A stretch of 64,000 nucleotides of DNA from Dermatemys mawii (taxonomy: Eukaryota > Chordata > Testudines > Dermatemydidae), in NCBI GenBank assembly GCA_007922305.1, contig ML677326.1, forward strand, positions 53,146,453-53,210,452. The letters are read 5' to 3'. The translations under genes were made by a program, and so were the position numbers. Positions 60,827 to 64,000 of the stretch are shown here, piece after piece. The notes beneath the pieces were generated by a model. It did not search any database. It was given only the letters and a program-made list of their open reading frames with translations, and was not told the origin of the DNA. How positions within the stretch are numbered: position 1 is the first letter of the stretch; each line of letters opens with the position of its first letter.

Positions 60827-61185
60827 ATGGATTATAAATTAGTTCTTACTACTCTAGAAAGGGACTTTGGAGTCGTCATAGATAGTTCTCTGAGAACTTC
60901 GGCTCATTGCACAGCAATCAACAAAAAAGGCTATCAAGGAAAGGAGTAGAAAATAAGGCAGAAAACATGACACCACTATATAAATCCATTGTACACCTAC
61001 ACCTTGGAATATTTCTTTCAAATAATGCACAAATAACCTGTGGAACTCATTGCTATGGGATGTTGTGATGGCCAGAAGTATAACTGGGTTAAAAAAAGAA
61101 CTAGATAAATTAATGGAAGAGAGGTCCATCAATGGCTATTAGGCAGGGTGTTCATGGCTGTAATCCTATATGAGGGTGACCCTGA
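60685..61185 (+). mobile_element. Second CR1/L3-type LINE 3' fragment
   Basis: K-F-N-N-D-K-C-K-I-M-H-L-G-K is readable at 60728 on. Later phrases include GGAACTCATTGCTATGGGATG and GAGGTCCATCAATGGCTATTAGG, typical of an older CR1/L3 3' end. A (TA)n expansion splits the reading frame. It directly follows the tail of the first CR1. Confidence 0.7.
60784..60820. repeat. (TA)n microsatellite
   Basis: About 18 TA units within the second CR1 fragment, at a position where the family has TATACATATAA; likely slippage expansion. Expect length polymorphism. Confidence 0.9.
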
Positions 61186-61728
61186 AGCACTGAGTGACAG
61201 AAACCAGGAGCAGAAGAGGGAGGCTTTCTTCAAAACTGCCCTGTTCTGTTCACTCCCCGATCCGCTGGCAAAGGAACTGGCCAAGCGAGGATAATGGGCT
61301 GGTCAGACTGTTGGTCCCATGCAGTCTGGCAGTTCTTACACCCGTCACTTTATATCGGTTTAGGCTTGTTTTCAAGTTTCCCTTTCTGCACGTGCGTCAC
61401 TTTCATTCAGCCGTGTTTCCAGTTCTGCCACTGCCCTGAGGGGCGACAGGATTTTACCGGCGAAGAAGAGACTCTCCCTCTTTTCCCTGCAAACCCAGCA
61501 AGTAGCTCTGAAGCCAGGCACCTCCCCCGGGCCGCCCTCCCGCGACACCCGGCGCGGGGGAGCGGAGGCGAAGGAAGCGCTTCCAGGCTAGCCAGAGGCG
61601 GCTGATGTGAAACACAAACCCCGACAGGCACAGACACCCCGAGCCGCCACCGCCGCTGCCACCTCCCACCCGCCCTAACCCGCACATCTGCCGGCGGCAA
61701 GTGCAAGCCCCGACCCCGCAGCGCTCAC

Positions 61729-61870
61729 CCGGCAGCCGCTCCCCACCGGCCGCAGCTACTACCTGAGCACCGCCCGCACCGCCACTGGTCCCTCGGCTGG
61801 GGGCGAAACCAACCAGCCCGTCACCAAGGCAACCAGAGGGGCCCGCCTCCTCCGCCAGCCACACTCTGAT
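61729..61870 (-). other. WDR17: Probable non-coding first exon of WDR17
   Basis: Within the CpG-rich block, the minus strand has a good splice donor, CTGCCGG|GTGAGCG (donor at 61727-61728). It lies downstream of GC-rich sequence and an inverted CCAAT box, in the right orientation to splice to 48853. The left edge is the donor. The right edge (transcription start) is a guess from the CCAAT and X-box positions. A second donor-like CAG|GTAGTAG lies slightly upstream at about 61759. No transcript evidence is available, so this is inference. Confidence 0.45.
61820..61833. promoter_or_regulatory. RFX X-box motif 1
   Basis: GTCACCAAGGCAAC is a perfect fit to the RFX X-box consensus GTNRCC(N0-3)RGYAAC with a 2-bp spacer. 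It lies 91 bp upstream of the inferred first splice donor, so it is in or next to the transcription start region. RFX factors bind such imperfect palindromes as dimers and typically control ciliary genes. Confidence 0.7.
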
Positions 61871-61958
61871 TGGAGAGAGCCGCTTGACCGTTCCCCGGCT
61901 GGGTAAGAGGAGACGGAGCCCGAATCTGACGTCTGGGTGAGGAAGGGGGGGGGGGTTA

Positions 61959-61971
61959 GTTACCTAGCAAC
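61959..61971. promoter_or_regulatory. RFX X-box motif 2
   Basis: GTTACCTAGCAAC is a perfect fit to GTNRCC(N0-3)RGYAAC with a 1-bp spacer. It lies 139 bp upstream (on the minus strand) of the first X-box and directly beside the long G-run of the promoter. Confidence 0.7.
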
Positions 61972-62424
61972 GGAACAGCTCGGGACGCGGTGGAAGAAAA
62001 GCTGGGCGTTAAGGGGCGGGTACAGAGGGGGTGTTTGTGGGGAGCGGCCGTGACTGCGCATGCTCAGCATTCCCGTGCGGGTGAGTCCTTTACGTCACGG
62101 CGATTGCGTTGCGCTGTGCATTGTGGGAGGGGTGCAGCCGTTACACCAGAACGCTTGCCAAGCTGAGAACCGGGCTGGCTGCGGCCTGGCGGTCACAGGG
62201 TGACCGCGCGAGCAGAAGGGTGATGTCGATGTCGATGTGTCTCCCCGTTGCTGAGTAGGCAGCGAGCCCTGAGCAGTGTCCAGGAGCGGCCGGCGGGAGG
62301 GTGGCGCGTTGTCTTCATGCACTTTCACAGTATGCGAGCGTGATTGAAATGAAAGTGTGAAAACGCTCGTGGGAAAACTAGACTAGTGGGAGAGAGACAC
62401 TGGTGTCATATGGTGGCAAGAGCT

Positions 62425-62525
62425 GGCAACGCATTACTCTGTAAGAGGCGATAGGTAGGGAAAATTCCTTCCTGGCCCGAAATGGGGTGGCCAGCTAGAC
62501 CCTGACCAGCTAAGCAAGACACAGT
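62425..62525 (+). mobile_element. CR1/L3-type fragment
   Basis: GGGAAAATTCCTTCCTGGCCC, followed by GGTGGCCAGCTAGACCCTGA and AGCAAGACA, is a known CR1/L3 3' segment on the plus strand. Only about 100 bp remain, just upstream of the WDR17 promoter. Confidence 0.5.
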
Positions 62526-62975
62526 AGACAGATATGTGGGAAAGAATTTGCTGTAGTAATTGGGGTTTCATGAGAATCATTCACCTTTCCACATAAATAC
62601 CATACTGAGTTAGTTTACAGTAAAAATAGAAAATATTAAAAATAGGACAAATTCAGTGATGCTAAGTAAAGAAATAAAGTTAGGGTTACAAGTAAATAAG
62701 TTAAAACATGAATCTAAACTACAATCTCACAAGGTACAGACTCTGTTCAAGTTAGTTTCTTACACCAGTCCTTCTTCCCAGCCATGATTAACTTTCACTC
62801 TCAGGCCCTTCCATATAAGTACAGGACACTGGTTCCCTTGTCTTCCAAGGAGGAAGATCTTTGTCTAATCAGGTTTCTCACCTGTATCAATTTCCAGAGA
62901 CTTCAACCCCCTCCACCTTGGGTGAAGGACGTACCTTGCTCAATTTGCAAGAGCTCTGTTCCTTCCTGTCCAATG
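62526..62975. other. Upstream flank, no gene recognised
   Basis: Ordinary sequence to the right of the WDR17 promoter. No splice donor or frame suggests a divergent gene. Confidence 0.5.
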
Positions 62976-63130
62976 CAGAGGTTCTCAAACTGTGGTCCCT
63001 GGACCACCAGTGGTTCGTGAGCTCTATACAGGTGGTCCATGCATAATTCCCTTGAAGGAGGAGTGGGGACATGGCATGCCCGGGAGGAGGAGAGCTTGGC
63101 TGCCAGTGGGTGCAGAGCACCCACTAATTT
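62976..63130. mobile_element. Partial hAT-type element
   Basis: CAGAGGTTCTCAAACTGTGG is a clean left end of the hAT class seen at 4576 and 24261. I could not find the opposite end or a target duplication, so it is likely truncated. The right limit is approximate. Confidence 0.5.
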
Positions 63131-63672
63131 TTCCCCTTGAGTACTCCAGCTAGTGGTACATTTTAAAACCAGATGATTGGGGATGACCCACTGGACATGT
63201 GGAATTTAAAAGTGGAGCATCCAGATAAGATGTGTTAATTGATACAGGTGCCGTTTTTTTTAAAGACATACAAAGCATAGGAATTTTTTAAATCCTGAGT
63301 GGCAATAAAAATTGTACAGATTTTATGAAGTAGAAAGAAAATACTAATTACCCCTCCACTTTGTTTTGATTTAGAACAAAACAAGAAAAGGAGAACCAAA
63401 TAACAATAATACTTCTTGTAAGGACAGGAAGACGATGATAAAAATGCAGAGAGAAGGAATGTAAAATGAAATATGGGATAAAGAAGCTTGCTTCAGATTG
63501 GACTGAGCAAGATTTAGGTGAGTTCTTGGAAAGTCTACCAGTGATAGAAACAACTAATTTAAATTCGACAGCAGACCAAGCAACCCAAAACATTAACACC
63601 AGTCCATCGATGGGAGAAGCAACCACTTCAAATGAGAGTTCCTTTATGTAAGGATTAAAATGGAAGACTAAT

Positions 63673-63991
63673 GATCACAATTAGCATAGCTAAAGGGAAA
63701 ATACAACATTTATGCTACCAAGACACTGGCTCTACTTACTCTGTTAAATAAAGATACAGTCCAGTAGATCTCTCCGAACACAGTAGAAGTGCAAGGAATA
63801 TTAGGAATAAAAAGTGAAATTCCATTAACACATCCACTAATAGTTAATATGGGAATGAAAAAGTATTCAGAGTGTGTTTCACAATTATAAATTTAAGAGA
63901 AAATGGACTTGGAATAGTGGGGATGGATATTCTTATGGCACTCCAATGCTCAATAGACTTAGAAAGAAATATCTTGTGGGCAATAGGATAG
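63673..63991 (+). pseudogene. Retropepsin (retroelement protease) remnant
   Basis: A plus-strand frame near 63673-63750 carries the active-site triad D-T-G in a Q-D-T-G-S-T context and then stops. In another frame, about 63870-63990, the typical protease end appears (G-M-D-I-L-M-A-L, in place of the usual G-R-D-L-L). The two halves are separated by a stop and frame change, so the gene is broken. It suggests an old endogenous retrovirus or LTR element continuing beyond the right edge. The segment at 63466-63651 may be part of its gag but has no recognised motif. Confidence 0.5.
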
Positions 63992-64000
63992 AAAATAAGT

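Larger units (their letters stand above)
61450..62340 (-). promoter_or_regulatory. WDR17: CpG-rich promoter region of WDR17
   Basis: A sharp rise in GC and CpG stands out from the AT-rich surroundings. The block contains an inverted CCAAT (ATTGG near 61868-61873), two X-boxes (separate entries) and a G-run of about a dozen bases at 61944-61955. It also holds a near-NRF1 site (TGCGCATGCTCA near 62055), a CRE-like TACGTCA near 62090 and a GCATTGTGGG element near 62118 resembling ZNF143/THAP11 sites. There is no TATA box. It sits about 13 kb upstream of the first coding exon, as expected for a dispersed-start CpG-island promoter. Whether it also drives transcription to the right is unknown; no gene is seen there. 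Confidence 0.7.

Noticed and set aside
61407..61864. Open frames across the CpG-rich block (99 and 136 codons, minus strand)
   Set aside because: These are explained by GC-rich promoter and 5' untranslated sequence. They run past the inferred splice donor and do not join WDR17 in frame.
62040..62340. Divergent host gene sharing the WDR17 promoter
   Set aside because: No splice donor with a credible frame, no exon and no known neighbour could be found to the right; only repeat fragments follow.
1..64000. CRISPR arrays, operons, tRNA or rRNA genes
   Set aside because: None seen; the spliced gene structure and repeat content show vertebrate nuclear DNA.

Overview
The window is vertebrate nuclear DNA, most probably from a turtle or another non-avian sauropsid. 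It is AT-rich and intron-dominated. Its interspersed repeats (CR1 LINEs ending in the ATTCTATGA-type tail, many 8-bp-duplicating hAT-type elements, Penelope-like and DIRS-like elements, Harbinger-type Myb/SANT remnants) are the mixture I associate with turtle genomes. The lineage call is inference, and a crocodilian is the main alternative.

One protein-coding gene fills the window: WDR17 (WD repeat-containing protein 17), on the minus strand. I could chain 16 coding exons. Every junction has an AC...CT (GT-AG on the minus strand) boundary and a compatible phase, giving 793 uninterrupted codons, roughly 60% of the vertebrate protein as I remember it. The start codon is at 48801. The last exon seen is 977-1102; the TPR-like C-terminal part lies beyond the left edge. 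A GC-rich, CpG-rich promoter at about 61.45-62.35 kb holds a likely non-coding first exon and two perfect RFX-type X-boxes.

Layout: 1-205, a Penelope-type terminal fragment with a decayed hammerhead motif. 977-20271, exons 16 to 5, with introns from 93 bp to about 3.3 kb containing short TIR elements. 20.3-27.0 kb, an intron with a dead hAT-type transposase gene and a CR1/L3 fragment. 27.0-32.6 kb, exons 4 to 2, with a 2.4-kb DIRS-like element in intron 2. 32.6-48.7 kb, intron 1, with a Harbinger-type remnant split by a hAT element, a long inverted repeat, a CR1 and a 1.4-kb hAT element. 48.74-48.85 kb, first coding exon. 48.9-61.7 kb, 5' intron, with a palindromic hAT MITE, a Penelope foldback copy, a Penelope reverse-transcriptase remnant, and a CR1 split by a solo LTR. 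62.35-64.0 kb, upstream flank with repeat fragments and a broken retroelement protease remnant.

I found no tRNA, rRNA, CRISPR or second host gene. A 10-N assembly gap at 13196-13205 lies in a 24-bp tandem repeat. The strongest leads are the paired X-boxes at the WDR17 promoter, the hammerhead-bearing Penelope termini (one inserted as an inverted unit with a perfect 10-bp duplication), and several insertions nested in one another.
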